Origin: Blepharisma stoltei
Taxonomy: Eukaryota > Ciliophora > Heterotrichea > Heterotrichida > Blepharismidae
Length of the DNA: 64,000 nucleotides
Assembly: GCA_914767885.1 (NCBI GenBank)
Contig: CAJZBQ010000054.1
Coordinates: forward strand, 620,001 to 684,000
Direction: 5' to 3'
Part shown: in pieces, positions 14,003 through 25,414 of the stretch
How the letters are laid out: each line of letters begins with the position of its first letter
How positions within the stretch are numbered: position 1 is the first letter of the stretch
Position numbers and translations under genes: made by a program
The notes under the pieces: model-generated
What the model saw: only the letters and a program-made list of their open reading frames with translations
What the model was told of the DNA's origin: nothing
The model's database searches: none

Positions 14003-15826
14003 CTAGCACTTCAAATTATTTTGCAACCTCTCCAAGCTTTCCTTGCAGAGTCTCAATTCTTCAATCAACACTTTGTTTTCTTCATCTTTCATTGCAAGCT
14101 GCGCATTTAGCTCTGTAATGATGCTGTCCTGCTCTAGCATTATTTTTAGCCACTCTGAATGCGGTAGAGGTATTTCTTCACTTGTTAGAAGCGATCTTCC
14201 AATTTGCAATGGAATTTCCAGTCCTTTGCAAAAGATCGGGAAATGAGGCTTCGACCTGAATGAAATCAAACTATTTACACACGGCTCTTGAGGGATCGAC
14301 ATTCGTCAGTCACCCAATGTGCTCCTCAGATCTGGAGAGCAGAAGTTGACTTTTGGAGATTCGCAATCAAATGCTTGCGAAAACGGAACCATTTTTTGTG
14401 GAAGCGAGTCTTCTTCTTCCACCTCTTCTTCCTCAATTGAATTTTGCACATTTGCAATTGAGACATGGCTTTCATCAATGACTGAAGTTGAGTTTTGGCT
14501 TTGCCGCCACAGTTTCAGCCGTGTGCTGCTTCGTTCTTGGCTTTGAAAGTCAACCAAGAGATCTTCATTAGACTGCAAGCTCATCATTTTCATATCTCGT
14601 AGTTGCTCAGCTACCAGAATTGCTGATTGCATTATTTCTAGCTTTGACTGTAGCCTCTCTTTTTGTTCTTCAATGTCATCAATTTCAGAAGTTGATAATT
14701 TATTGATTTTACTTTTGTAATCTTCAATTAATGTAATTTCAAACTGCTGCAAATTTTCCCGAAGCTTTGAGATATCTGCAAGATATTTTAAGAGAAGAGA
14801 GTTTTCCTCATTAAGAGTGGTACGTATGAGGACTTGAGATATGCAGCGAGCTCTTTCTGCAAACTTTAATGAATTCAAACTTTCATCATATGCAGTGCTA
14901 GATGGACTACTAGTGGTTATTAAGACTAGCTTTGCCTCTCCTTGGAGGATTGGACGTAGAAGTCTAGTTAATTTGCTTTCTCTGTAAGGGATCGGAGTTT
15001 TGTTTTTTGTGTCACTAAGTCTTAGTATAACTGTCCCTAAAGCCAATAAACTCCTGTTAATAAATTTCGCCTCTTTTACTCTTTCATTTTCAGTAGAAGA
15101 AACACTTTCGCTCCCAGCTAGGTCAATTAGGCTAACAGTGCCCATCAATAAATCTTCTTCTGTTCGATCTTTGCTTTCAATAATAATTTTAAACCTAAAT
15201 AGCTCTTACCAGCAATGAGACCTAGAGCTTTTGTCGTTAAAGTTTGTTGATGCAATTCGCTTGTGTCCATCACCTATTTTCAGAAATGAATAGACTTGAT
15301 CTGAGGTCTTGCAGACTTCCTCAGTTACATTGACTATCACTGTGCCTCGGTTTCTGTCTTCCAAAACTTGCAAGTTTACATTACTGGGGTTCAATAAATC
15401 ATTGATGCACTCATTATAAATTTCTACATATGAGCATCTAAGTAAATACTCGCGCTCAGGAGTTTCCTCAATATATCCAAAAATATTGTGTATTGATAAA
15501 GGGATGATTCCAGGATTTGACTGCTTGTTTCCACACATAGTAAAGGTTTTCCCACTTGTTGTTTGGCCATAGCATATGATGCACCCACTATAGCCGTCCA
15601 TAGCTTTCCAGATCACTTGTTCGCCAATTTCATCAAAAATTCGTTGAGTGGTGGAATTCATCCCATATAGTCGGTCAAATGAGAATTGCTTGTCTCCTTT
15701 TTTGCTTTTGATGCTAGTATTTGAAGTCACTTCTCAAGCTGCCAGCATTGGGTTTTCATTAGAAAGAAAAGGCCTTATTCGCACTGCAACTTTAATATTT
15801 TCACTTGTGGAAACCATTTTTTGCAT
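14003..15826 (-). CDS. N-terminal-motor kinesin, probably kinesin-7 (CENP-E-like)
   Basis: 602 aa. The motor domain occupies about residues 8-330: IKVAVRIRPF at the first strand, P-loop GQTTSGKT, switch I SSRSH and switch II LIDLAGSE. A neck and coiled-coil region (residues about 340-440) follow, then an acidic Ser-rich linker and a C-terminal coiled coil ending LERLQNNLKC. A 15-nt intron GTAAGAGCTATTTAG at 15195-15209 splits the codon after SRSHC. TGA reads as Trp at two sites. The start could be 15826 or the ATG nine bases downstream. The kinesin-7 subtype is inferred from the motor sequence and short neck and is uncertain; motor family is firm. Confidence 0.88.
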
Positions 15827-15854
15827 TTTAAATAGAAACAATATAAGGAATTAG

Positions 15855-16037
15855 CTAGTAATATTTATGAAGCAGATCATGAAGTTCTTGAATCGCCTCG
15901 TCGTATTGCATTGAGTTTATGTCGCCGTCGATCAAAGGAATCGACAAATCATCTGGAATTTTTTTCTGCTTGTAGTCCTGCTTCATTTGATAATTTTGCA
16001 TATACGAAAATTGTTTTTCAGGCTTTTTCTTTCCCAA
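15855..16037 (-). CDS. 60-aa hypothetical protein
   Basis: A short open frame with a basic N-terminus (MGKKKPEKQFSY) and an acidic C-terminal helix (YDEAIQELHDLLHKYY). It sits between the kinesin and the next minus-strand gene with about 30 bp to the kinesin start. No intron is needed. Its reality rests on codon-like composition and position only. Confidence 0.4.
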   Translation of the reverse strand: MGKKKPEKQFSYMQNYQMKQDYKQKKIPDDLSIPLIDGDINSMQYDEAIQELHDLLHKYY

Positions 16038-16165
16038 ATTAATAATTTTAATAGAAAAATTTTAAATAAGATTTTTAATTTTTTTTAGTTATTTTCAATT
16101 TTCAATACTATGTTTGCATATTAAAATGAATTCATATCAAACCTTCAATGAGATCTATATTAATC

Positions 16166-17957
16166 TTATGAAGGTGGTGAGTCAGTCAATTTATCGAGAA
16201 ACTCTTGCACGCTTCTTCTAGCGAACTCATCGCTTTCGTCGTAGTTTGGCTTAGCTTGTAGGGAAGGTTTAAAAGTGCAGTTCTCCAAGTCTTCATTTGC
16301 TTTCTTTTCCTTAATTTCTTCAATTCTGCTAGTTTTCAATCTTTCCCAATTATAAAGTCTTTGGATGGTTTTGCTGGGGTCAGTCGAGGTTACTGGCGAA
16401 GTCGTTTTGGGATGAAAAGTGCATTCCAGATCCCTTTGGCTTTCTTGGAACTCGTTTCTAAGTATTTCAATTTTTTCGCGCTTTTCGAAATTTAGGTCGT
16501 ATAAGCCTTTCCATCTCGGCGAAGTGCTTCGAGCTCTTGGATCTATATTAGTAGACTTGTTAATTGAGGGTTTAAAAGGAAATGGCTCAGCTTCAATTCT
16601 ACTGTGCTTTGTAGAGCGATTTCCAAATGGTCAAATAAAATGGCTTTCGCTCAAGCGAAGTTAGCTCCGCTAACTTTCTCTCACTCTAGCAATTTTATTT
16701 ATAGGGTTGGGTTTTCACCTCAAGAACTTCTGCACAGCAATAGCGGTTTAACTTTGGGGATAACCAAAGGAAACTGCTCCTCAGTGCGCTCAAGATCTGG
16801 AGTTTTTACCCCTCAGCACATCCCAAGGGAGATGGACCCTCAGGCGGAACACGCGCAGGAGCTGAGTCGAAACAAAGCCGTGGCGGCAGCGAAGCCCGTC
16901 GAAGCCGGAACGCCTTATTTACCCGTGCCTTGGAGATCAAAAGGGATCGATCCAGCGATTTCTGGACCCGACACGTGGATAAATATGGTGGCAGCTCTGG
17001 AGTTGGCTACCCCGTAGTGGACGTTAAGCTTATAGATAATATTAAGATTAAGATTTCCAAATGGTCCTAGCCTAGATGCAATTTTCATTGAATTCTCATC
17101 TAATGTTGGCCGGAAAGGAAATTCTTCTTTAAATGTAGCCTCTGACCGCACTGAAGTCAGGGCTGGGCGTTCTGATATAAAATCTCTATTAATTTGGGGT
17201 TGAAAAGAGAACTCAGATTTCAGTTCTTTTCCTATAAGTTCTTTTTTATCTTTGTATATTTTCTGATATAACGCAAGCCGATCTACTATATCTCCTTCCC
17301 TGACAATTTTTGACGCAAAAGGGGTTATAACTGGAACTGCGTTTGCTTTTGATTCTCTTTCATTGCTTGCCAGTCTTTCTTGTGCATTTTTTTTGCTTCT
17401 CTGGCCAGCTATTAAAAGCCTATCTTCAATTTTTCCAGCTCTTCCTTGGCTATTCGTAATTTCAATAGATTTTTTCGACAGAGAAGGTCCCGATAATTTC
17501 GTTAACTCTTGCTTAATTTGTTCTAATTTTTGATTTTCTCGCTTCCTTTGCATAAGATTAGCTTGCTTATGAAGATATTCCTGGCGATCCTGAATTTCTC
17601 TTTTAGTAGCTTTTGCAGGTTTCTTCTCAGCTGCGATTTTATCATCTTGCATTTTTTTCAGTCTAATTGGAAATCACCTTTCTTCTAAATGTCGGCGGTC
17701 ATTGAAACTCGCTTTTTTAGCAAGGCGTTCAGTGGCACTGCCTAAGTTAAAACATACTCTCCTTTAGGTTTCTCTGGCTTTTGAAGTGGAAGAGGATTTG
17801 GAGGCTCCCATGATTTCGAGGTATATTCATCCTGGACTTGGAAAAGCGAATTATACTCTTTCAACTCGTCTGCACGGAAGCTCATTGAAGGGGTACGAGA
17901 ATGAGGGTCATTGATGCGCTGATCGATATCAGAAATAAACTTGTCTATAATCGACAT
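16166..17957 (-). CDS. unknown basic helical protein with repeated F-x-F-x-P motifs, broken by a SINE-like insertion
   Basis: Exon 1 begins MSIIDKFISDIDQRI. The main part has long Lys/Glu-rich helices and recurring motifs FSFQPQIN, FPFRPTLD, FPFKPSIN, CTFHPKT and CTFKPSL. Proteins with such motifs occur often in ciliates and are sometimes axonemal, but I cannot name this one. A 419-bp retroposon-like insert (16633-17051) with 15-bp direct repeats interrupts the frame after GPFGN; without it coding continues to a TAA at 16166-16168. The junction between exon 1 and the rest is unresolved: a candidate 16-nt intron at 17742-17757 (GTATGTTTTAACTTAG) leaves a one-base frame mismatch, so there is another boundary or a sequence error. 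Confidence 0.6.
16618..17066 (+). mobile_element. SINE-like retroposon in a coding exon
   Basis: Identical 15-bp direct repeats GATTTCCAAATGGTC lie at 16618-16632 and 17052-17066. The 419 bp between them are GC-richer than the host gene and end in a short tandem tail (ATTAAGATTAAG). There is no long ORF. Long target-site duplication plus a simple-repeat 3' tail is the signature of reverse-transcription-based insertion. The duplication contains no TA (see findings). Confidence 0.75.
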
Positions 17958-18401
17958 TTATAAGTATTTCAAAAATTACTAATAAAGATCAGCAATTTTG
18001 ATAGCCAGAGACTGATGTATAGAAAATGATTAAAATCTGGCATTATTTTTTTAAAATAAATAATTATTGCTAAATTAAATAGAGATGTACTCACTTTATA
18101 AAGAAAGGAGGCTAGCCACCAGCCGATCTAACAAATTAGTTTAACGATTATGCTGGTCATAAGTGGATCTAGCCAATAACCGTCGCCCACCTTGGTTCAA
18201 AAGGTCTCACTTTTGATTTCCGACCTGATACCTCTCCAGTGGATTATCTCGCCATCTGTATGATGCTCCGATGGTCCAGATAAGAGAAGACCATTTGATA
18301 AGCAAAACCTGTTTAGACATCTGGCAGGAACAGGAAAACCTTGGGGAGAAACAAAACACCCATTTTAGGAAGGCATCCCTTTGAGATGGTCTACTTAGCT
18401 C
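17958..18401. other. divergent intergenic region with a GC-richer block
   Basis: About 18100-18390 is clearly GC-richer than its surroundings and has no ORF. It contains GGTTCAAAAGG, which resembles a Pol III B box, but no cloverleaf and no clear target duplication. It may be another retroposon fragment or a non-coding RNA. Confidence 0.35.
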
Positions 18402-19406
18402 ATGAATAGCTTACTTTCACCAGCCATACTTAGACTCCTATTTTCATTAAAGTCATCATATAATTTCTTCCGATTTAACAAGGAATTAGCAGTTAGATTA
18501 GAAGATAATCTGAAAAAGCGTCAAAAACAAAAAAGGATGCATTTAAGCCAAGTATCAGACAGTCGAGTAAATGAATGGGTCCAAAATCAGGTGAAACCTC
18601 CATTAAGTCAGGTTTTAAAAGAAGGCACAATAGCTCTGCTAAACCCAGCACTACACAAATTTCGAGACGAAGAGCCTTTACCGAATGTATATGTGAGAAA
18701 GTAACTACTATACAGCTATAAAGAAGAAAAAAAACGCGTATTGGAATCAATCATAGAGCACAAAGAACACTTTTTAGCCAACGAACTCTACCCAAAATGC
18801 TCCCCCAACAGAAGCAATGACTGATTAAGAGAAACCAGCGAAAAAGCTATCCTTGGCAGCAGAATTATCAAGTATGTTTTACATAGGAATATTAATCATG
18901 AGCCTTACAAAGAAGATTGCTATAGTCTTGAGCCTATAAACGCTTTTGCTCTACTATCTCCTAGCTGAAGGACCGTTAACAAGCGGATTTGGACTGGAAA
19001 AGTATAGCATAAATAGACTGACTTTGCGAGATTTGCAAAGAGGTTTCAATCAAATGAAGCACCTTGGCCTTCTATAAGGAACCACTCTGAAGATAAGTAC
19101 ATTGAAGGATATGAAGTGCTGGGAGACATCACAAGGAAAAGAGACAAGTCAAAAGAGCCTGCAGAGCCGTTCCTTCCGACTGACGTAAAAGATACGTGAA
19201 ATAAAACTTTTTATCCCCAAACTTCTCTGCGGAATTTTAACTCAACTCAGAGGTTTTCTTCAGCTTTCCCAGAAAACTCAATAACCAATGCCAAAGTGAA
19301 GCTTTACCCGAATTCTGCGAGCGACTCGATTAATCAGAGCTTTAGAAAGTCGAGAGAGAGCTCCAAATCTTCAAGATTGATTAGGCATAAGCTTAATATA
19401 AGCTAA
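18402..19406 (+). CDS. 324-aa hypothetical protein
   Basis: Three exons with 15-nt introns at 18701-18715 (GTAACTACTATACAG) and 19002-19016 (GTATAGCATAAATAG). Lengths sum to a clean frame (299+286+390 nt) with two TGA codons read as Trp. The protein is basic and helical in the middle (ERxx, HKEHFLANELYPKCSP) with a Ser-rich C-terminus. No family recognised. The start sits next to the GC-rich block, so the first residues are uncertain. It ends 17 bp before the flippase start. Confidence 0.6.
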
Positions 19407-19423
19407 ATGTATAGGTTTTATAA

Positions 19424-22400
19424 ATGGAAGAGCCACTTATAACAGAGCCAGCTTCTCGTAGGCCGAGCACGATAGTAGTAGCACAGAGGACGTTTACAGT
19501 ACCATTGCAACTAACAAGTCACTTTAAAACAAATAAGATCAGCACTTGCAAATATAATATACTGAATTTCATTAATACTTGTAGAGTCTAGGAATGATTT
19601 TGGATCAATAATGAGCTGTCGTAAAAATTTAAGACCTCGATATAAGGCATGAATCAACTTACTCCCCCCCCCCCCTCCCTCCGTGAGCGAACAAAAAAAT
19701 TTTGTTCGCTCACGGAGGGGGGTTAAATTTTTTTTTTTTAAAAAAAAATTTATATATAAATTTTATAAAAAATATTTTTTTCGAAATTTAAAAAAATCCT
19801 AATTTGCAAAAATTGGGAAGCAAATATTAATTTAATTTGCAAAATTTATGTTTTAAAACGCAATTTGTTTAAAATTAAACAGAATTAGCTCTAGATTTCA
19901 TTATACTAATTATCACTTATATATCAAAATTTTTTTCCATTAAAAAATTTTTTCTATTAAAAAAATTTTTGTTCACTCACGGAGGGTGGGTTTTTGGTCA
20001 AAAAATGGCGATTTTTCTAATGGTTTTGTTCGCTCACGGAGGGGGGGGGGGAGTTAGTACAGAATATATTTACTTTTATTCCAAAAAATCTCTGGAAACA
20101 ATTTCAAAAGGCAGCAAATGTTTATTTCCTTATGTTAGCAGTCTTAAACAACTTAGAGCTCAAGTGGGGTCATTTCTTCAGTAGGATGTAAGCCGCAGGC
20201 CATCATTTAATCTCCAAAGTGATGATATCACCGGTCATTCCGACCGCAACCATATTTCAGGCCGATTCAGCAATCCTAAGCAAGCTTAACCTTCGCCTGG
20301 CCAGGAAGTCTCACAGTTCGCGCTGCACTTACTCACCTTTACTCAGCCCCTGTGCGTATTCCGCCTAAGATTCACGCACGGTGCGCTGAGAGGAAAAATC
20401 TTGAGCATCTTGATGCGCTTGAGAGTTCCTCAGCCTTATGACCAGAGTTAAGCTCCTGCTGCTATTCAGAAGTTCTACAGGAAAAGCCCGACCCCATAAG
20501 TAAATTTCATGAGGGAGAGAAAATTTGCAGAGCTAATTTCTCTCAAGCAGAATACCATTTTATTGATTTACTTATGCTAGCAGTTTTACAATCAATACCG
20601 CAAGTTTCTGTTACTGGTGGAGTTCCTACAATCCTGCTGCCGCTTGGGTTCGTTATGGCTTTGAGTGGGTTCAAAGATTTAATTGAAGATCTCAAAAGGA
20701 GAAAATCTGACAAAATTGAGAATAACCGTGCTGCACATGTGCGAAAAAATAATGAGTGAGGAGAGAAGAGATGACAAGAAGTAAAAGTTGGAGATATTTT
20801 AAAGGTTTGCAAAGATGAATCATTTCCTGCTGACTTGATTCTGCTGTCAACTAGTGATAGCAAAGGAGTCTGCTATATTGAAACAAAGAATTTAGATGGA
20901 GAAACAAACTTAAAGCACAAAATTTCGTTAAAGCAAACACAGGTCTACTTTGAAGACCATTATAAATTTGATGGATTTCAAGGAGAAGTCAAATGCGAAG
21001 ATAAAAACCACCTGATCTACCAGTTTAATGGAATTATTACAATACAGGGAGAAATTTATGCATTGTCTAATGAACAGTTTTTACTACGTGGCAGTTCATT
21101 GAAAAATACAGAATGAATTACTGGTGTCGTTGTTTATACAGGTCACGAAACTAAAATCATGCTTAATTCTTCAAAAACCCGCTCTAAATTTTCTAAACTC
21201 GAAAAGCAGATGGGAATTCAGGTGATTTTTGTATTTTTTCTTCAAATTATACTATGTGGGATTAGCACTGGATACTATATCTATTGGTTTAATAGTAATG
21301 AAAATGCGACGAGTTATTATCTTGATCTGGAAAATACTGATGACAACTTGGTAGTCCAATTTATCTATCATTTTTTTAGCTGGGTCCTTATATTTGCAAA
21401 CTTTATTCCAATCGCGCTAATAGTGACTCTTGAAATGGTCAAATTTGTCCAAGCAATCTTTATTTCTTGGGATATAAAAATGTACTATGAACCTATTGAT
21501 ATGAAAACTGGGGTGCAGAGCTCAAATCTCAATGAGGATTTAGGACAAATCAGCTATATTTTCTCAGATAAAACAGGAACTTTGACATGCAATATTATGG
21601 AGTTTCGAAAAATGTCAGTTAATGGGATTTCATACGGAACTAATGAGAATTACTCAGGACCAAATCCTATTCCTCATACAAACTTTGTTGACAGCTCTTT
21701 TAACTCAAATGATCAGGCAGCGCAAGAGTTTCTTATTCATCTTGCGATATGTCATACAATATTAACTGTGGAAAAGGATGGAGTTATACAGTACAAAGCA
21801 AGCTCTCCTGATGAGCTAGCGCTTGTAAATGCAGCCAAGTTTTTTGGGGTGACATTTATGGGAAGAGACCAGGATAATAATGTGCTGATCAATGCTAATG
21901 GAAAAGAAGAAAAAATAAAGATTTTGAATGTGCTGGAGTTCACAAGTGATAGAAAAAGAATGTCTGTTATTGCGAGAATGCCAAATGGAATGATTAAATT
22001 GCTTTGCAAAGGTGCTGACTCAATTTTGCTACCTCGAATTTTACAAAGTCCTGTGATAGAAAGCACATGAAAACACTTAGCCCAACTTTTGAGAGCGAGT
22101 AAAATCATTGGAAAACGGACTATTTTTCGAAAATTAACCCTTAAAGAGCAAGCAAAATAATTTATAATATATAAAATTACTTTACATAAAAATTTTTAAT
22201 TATATAATAAATAACTTCTGTAATGAGATTTCTAACTAATTCTATTAGATTTTAGTTCTTATAAAATAAACAAATTTTTTCTCTGTAACGATTTGGGATT
22301 TTAAAGTTTAAACAAATTATTTATAAAGAAAGCTTTTAAAAAAATAATAACACCTAAGAGCAAGCCCAAAAGTTTTGCTCTCTTTTAAAAGGAGGGAGTT

Positions 22401-24459
22401 AGAAGATTACGCAAACGATGGACTGACTCCCCCCCCCCTCCGTGAGCGAACAAAACCATTAGAAAAATCGCCATTTTTTGACCAAAAACCCACCCTCCGT
22501 GAGTGAACAAAAATTTTTTTAATAGAAAAAATTTTAATGGAAAAAAATTTTGATATATAAGTGATAATTAGTATAATGAAATCTAGAGCTAATTCTGTTT
22601 AATTTTAAAACAAATTGCGTTTTTAAAACATAAATTTTGCAAATTAAATTAATATTTGCTTCCCAATTTTTGCAAATTAGGATTTTTTTAAATTTCGAAA
22701 AAATATATTTTTTATAAAATTTATATATAAAATTTTTTTTTAAAAAAAAAAATTAACCCCCCTCCGTGAGCGAACAAAATTTTTTTTGTTCGCTCACGGA
22801 GGGGGGGGAGTGAGGACTTTATTGATTTCCTCAAGAACACTTGGAGAGGAGGAGTACCATGAGTGAAACTTTAAGTTCCAAGAAGCAATGCGTGATGTTC
22901 TCAACCGTGAAAAGCGGGTTTTCGAAGTTGGAGAATTAATAGAAAGCAAACTGACTTTGCTTGGAGCCACTGCAATCGAAGACAAATTGCAAGACAAAGT
23001 TCCAGAAGCTATTCAATGCCTAAGAGAATCAGGAATCAAAGTCTGGGTTTTGACAGGAGACAAAATGGAAACAGCAATAAACATAGGCTTTTCCTGCAGC
23101 CTTTTATCAAGTGAAATGGCCAGAATTGTCATTTCGGCCATTCATACAGAAGATGTAAAAGACGAAATAAATAAAGCTATATTGCTAGTTAAAGCGCATT
23201 CTTCAACAGAATTCGCACTGGTAATCACAGGTGAAGCTCTATTGAAAGCAATGAGAAAAGAGTTTGTTCCAGACTTATTATTAATTGTTGAAAAATGCCA
23301 GGTAGTTCTTGCATGCAGGGTCAGCCCACAGCAAAAAGCTGACATCGTAAAGCTGATAAAAGATAATAAGCCAGGTGTTAGAACCCTTTCCATTGGTGAT
23401 GGAGCAAATGATGTAAATATGATAAATGCTGCTCATGTTGGGATAGGAATTTCAGGGCTTGAAGGCCAGCAGGCTGTTAGAGCTTCTGATTATTCAATTG
23501 CACAGTTTTCTTATTTAAAAAGACTGATCCTTGCCCATGGCAGAGAATGCTATAGGAAAAATGCAACGCTTGTGTGCTATAATTTCTATAAAAATGCTTT
23601 GGTTATCCTACCTTTATTTTTCTATGGTATTTTCAGTGCTTTCTCTGCGCAGGCGTTTTATAACTTTTGGACATACTCCATGTATAATAAAGTCTTCACA
23701 TCGCTTCCTATATGTCTGTATGCGGTGTTTGATAGAGAAATGGACTATGAAGTTTTGCAATCAAGTCCTTCTTATTATAGACCAGGGCTAAATAATGAGC
23801 TATTCAATATGAAACTTTTCTGGCTTTGAATGCTAGAAGCAATATACCAAAGCGTGATTATCCTGATAATCAGCCTTTATTCTCTTTGTGCTGTTTCAGG
23901 ACAGCAAGATACAGGGCTCATGGACAACATGTGAGTAGCTTCTACACTTGTGTATGGCTTGATTGTGATCGTAGTGAATATCAAAATATGCATGCTCAGC
24001 TATCAACAGTTTTGGTTTTCTTGGGTCGCAGTCACAATTAGCATTGCCAGCTATTTCGCGACTACGAAAATCTTATTGGAAATAGTTCCAATGAAATCTT
24101 GACTTGATAATTATGATAGCAGAGGAGCGTTTACAGAAATGATGACCAATCCAAATTCTTATGTTTCATCTATAGTCATAATATATGCAAGCTTATTTTT
24201 AGGGCCAGTTATCAGAAATTGTAGAGAGCTAATTAAAACAAAACGCGAAAAAACACAGCGAGCTGTTATAGACTCCAGCGTAGGATTTAAGTCCTCACCT
24301 GGCTTGGATGAGGAAGCCCAAGACATTGTTCCTGACCTTCCTCCAGACGAATTTGAAGCAGCCCAACAAACTTTATATCACTTCACTAGGAAGCATACTG
24401 GCTTTGCATTCAGCAGTGAAGGAGTTCTTACCATGGATCCTAACTTCTATAGTAAATAA
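19424..24459 (+). CDS. P4-type ATPase (phospholipid flippase), cut by four IESs
   Basis: Transports aminophospholipids across membranes. The mature reading has 1126 aa in five germline pieces: 19424-19574, 20079-20146, 20589-22079, 22402-22426 and 22814-24459, whose lengths join in frame. Landmarks: NKISTCKYNILNF then PKNLWKQFQKAAN (P4 N-terminus), LDGETNLK in the actuator, SDKTGTLTCN phosphorylation site, the nucleotide-binding CKGADS, HLEDYANDGLRTL assembled across two IES junctions, GDGANDVNMI hinge, then membrane helices to ..NFYSK. TGA encodes several conserved Trp residues. No spliceosomal intron was needed. It starts 17 bp after the upstream gene and converges with the SOD gene 20 bp away. 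A CDC50-type beta subunit is expected from the family but is not in this window. Confidence 0.93.
19573..20078. mobile_element. IES 1 of the flippase, containing a nested family A MITE
   Basis: Coding stops making sense after TTC ATT (19571-19573) and resumes at CCA AAA AAT (20081). TA at 19573-19574 and 20077-20078 allow excision of 504 nt, giving an in-frame join. The MITE inside (19662-20056) accounts for only part of it, so the remaining about 110 nt are an older IES. Confidence 0.7.
19659..20056. mobile_element. family A MITE, nested in flippase IES 1
   Basis: Flanked by TTA on both sides. The ends are C-runs followed by CTCCGTGAGCGAACAAAA and its inverse. A second, internal copy of the same motif sits near each end, making a double terminal repeat. 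The interior carries the family core around GATAATTAGTATAATG and is in opposite orientation to the copy at 22427. Confidence 0.9.
20129..20588. mobile_element. IES 2 of the flippase, SINE-like insert
   Basis: Near-identical 18-bp repeats flank it: CTTATGTTAGCAGTCTTA at 20129-20146 and CTTATGCTAGCAGTTTTA at 20571-20588. Both encode part of LMLAVL. The 424-442 nt between are GC-rich without ORF. Three TAs in the repeat give equivalent in-frame excision to ..AVLQSIPQ.. The two silent differences suggest an older insertion. Confidence 0.75.
22077..22401. mobile_element. IES 3 of the flippase, degenerate family A
   Basis: TTA at 22077-22079 and 22399-22401. The left end GCCCAACTTTTGAGAGCGAG and the right end ..CTCTTTTAAAAGGAGGGAG are diverged A-type ends, including the conserved ATTGGAAAA subterminal motif. 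Excision of 322 nt joins CAC TTA|GAA GAT. Confidence 0.8.
22424..22813. mobile_element. IES 4 of the flippase, family A MITE with TGA flanks
   Basis: A near-perfect A element of 387 nt incl. one repeat, with CTCCCCCCCCCTCCGTGAGCG at the left and its inverse at the right. The flanking direct repeat is TGA (22424-22426 and 22811-22813), not TA. The in-frame product GGA CTG A|GG ACT TTA fits the conserved flippase motif DGLRTL. Confidence 0.88.
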
Positions 24460-24479
24460 ATGTAAAATTCTATTATTTA

Positions 24480-25205
24480 TTAAACTGAAACAGCTTTTCC
24501 TTCCAACGCATAGTCCTCATAAAACATTTCGACCATATTCCAGTCAATTATTTCCCACCAGGAGTCAATGTATTCTTCTCTATCCCATTCATAATAAAAA
24601 TAATACGCATGCTCCCATACATCAATTCCTAGAAAAGGGTAGCAATCTCCTCCAGCAAGTGGAGATGACTCATCACTGTTCGTTTTAATTTGGATGCTTC
24701 CTGACTTTACACAGGCCCAAACCCAGCCACTTCCAAATAAATTTTTTGCAGCATTTGAGAAGTCGGTTTGGAAATTGGAAAAACTCCCATACTGGCTTTC
24801 AATATCTAGGCCTAAGTTGTCATTTGGCTCATCTGAGCTTCCGCAGCGAGAATTTAGAAGAATCCACCAGAGTAATGAATGATTATAATGGCCACCTGCA
24901 TATCTGCTGATATTAGAGTCTGTAGTTCCGTATTGAATAAGAAGGTCAGTGAGGGTAAGGCTGGTATATGTGGAATTGGTTGAGATATAAGAGTTTAACT
25001 GATCTATCAGTTGTTGATGGACTTTTACATGATGATAATAGAGCAATTGAGATCAGTATTGTGGCTGCAGATAACCATATTGATAAGGCAGCTTTGGCAG
25101 AGTAAATTCGCCCTTTTCGTTTAGAGCTGAGTATTCGTCTTTATCACAAGATGTGGCTGCGGATGATAGTGTAAGCAGAAAAAGAGCTATGCGTTTTAGA
25201 GTCAT
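24480..25205 (-). CDS. secreted Fe/Mn superoxide dismutase
   Basis: Converts superoxide to peroxide and oxygen. 241 aa in one exon. The N-terminus MTLKRIALFLLTLSSAAT is a signal peptide, so the enzyme is probably secreted or lumenal instead of mitochondrial. Family motifs: LLYYHHVKVHQQ (first ligand helix), GGHYNHSLLWW, FGSGWVWAC and DVWEHAYYFYYEWDREEYI. The four metal ligands, three His and one Asp, are all present. The choice of Fe or Mn cannot be made with confidence. One TGA is read as Trp before the ligand helix (..PQYWSQLLYY). Confidence 0.92.
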
Positions 25206-25414
25206 TTAGCTATTAATTTTAATTATTTCATAATAGCTTGACTCTTCAAGCTGTATTATATTCTGTGATATAATTATTAAAAGTAGCGGTCACTTATTCA
25301 CTATGAAATTAAAAAACTGTACATAATCTAAAATTACTTAAGATTTGCAATAAGATCAACAGTTTCACGTTAATTTAAAATTGAGTTATTATTTCGTATC
25401 CTTACATTTAATGT

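Noticed and set aside
18100-18390. A tRNA gene suggested by GGTTCAAAAGG
   Set aside because: No acceptor or anticodon stems can be drawn around it.
19969-20184. Short frame starting in a MITE and reaching flippase sequence
   Set aside because: It begins inside the element and reads the flippase segment in the wrong frame.
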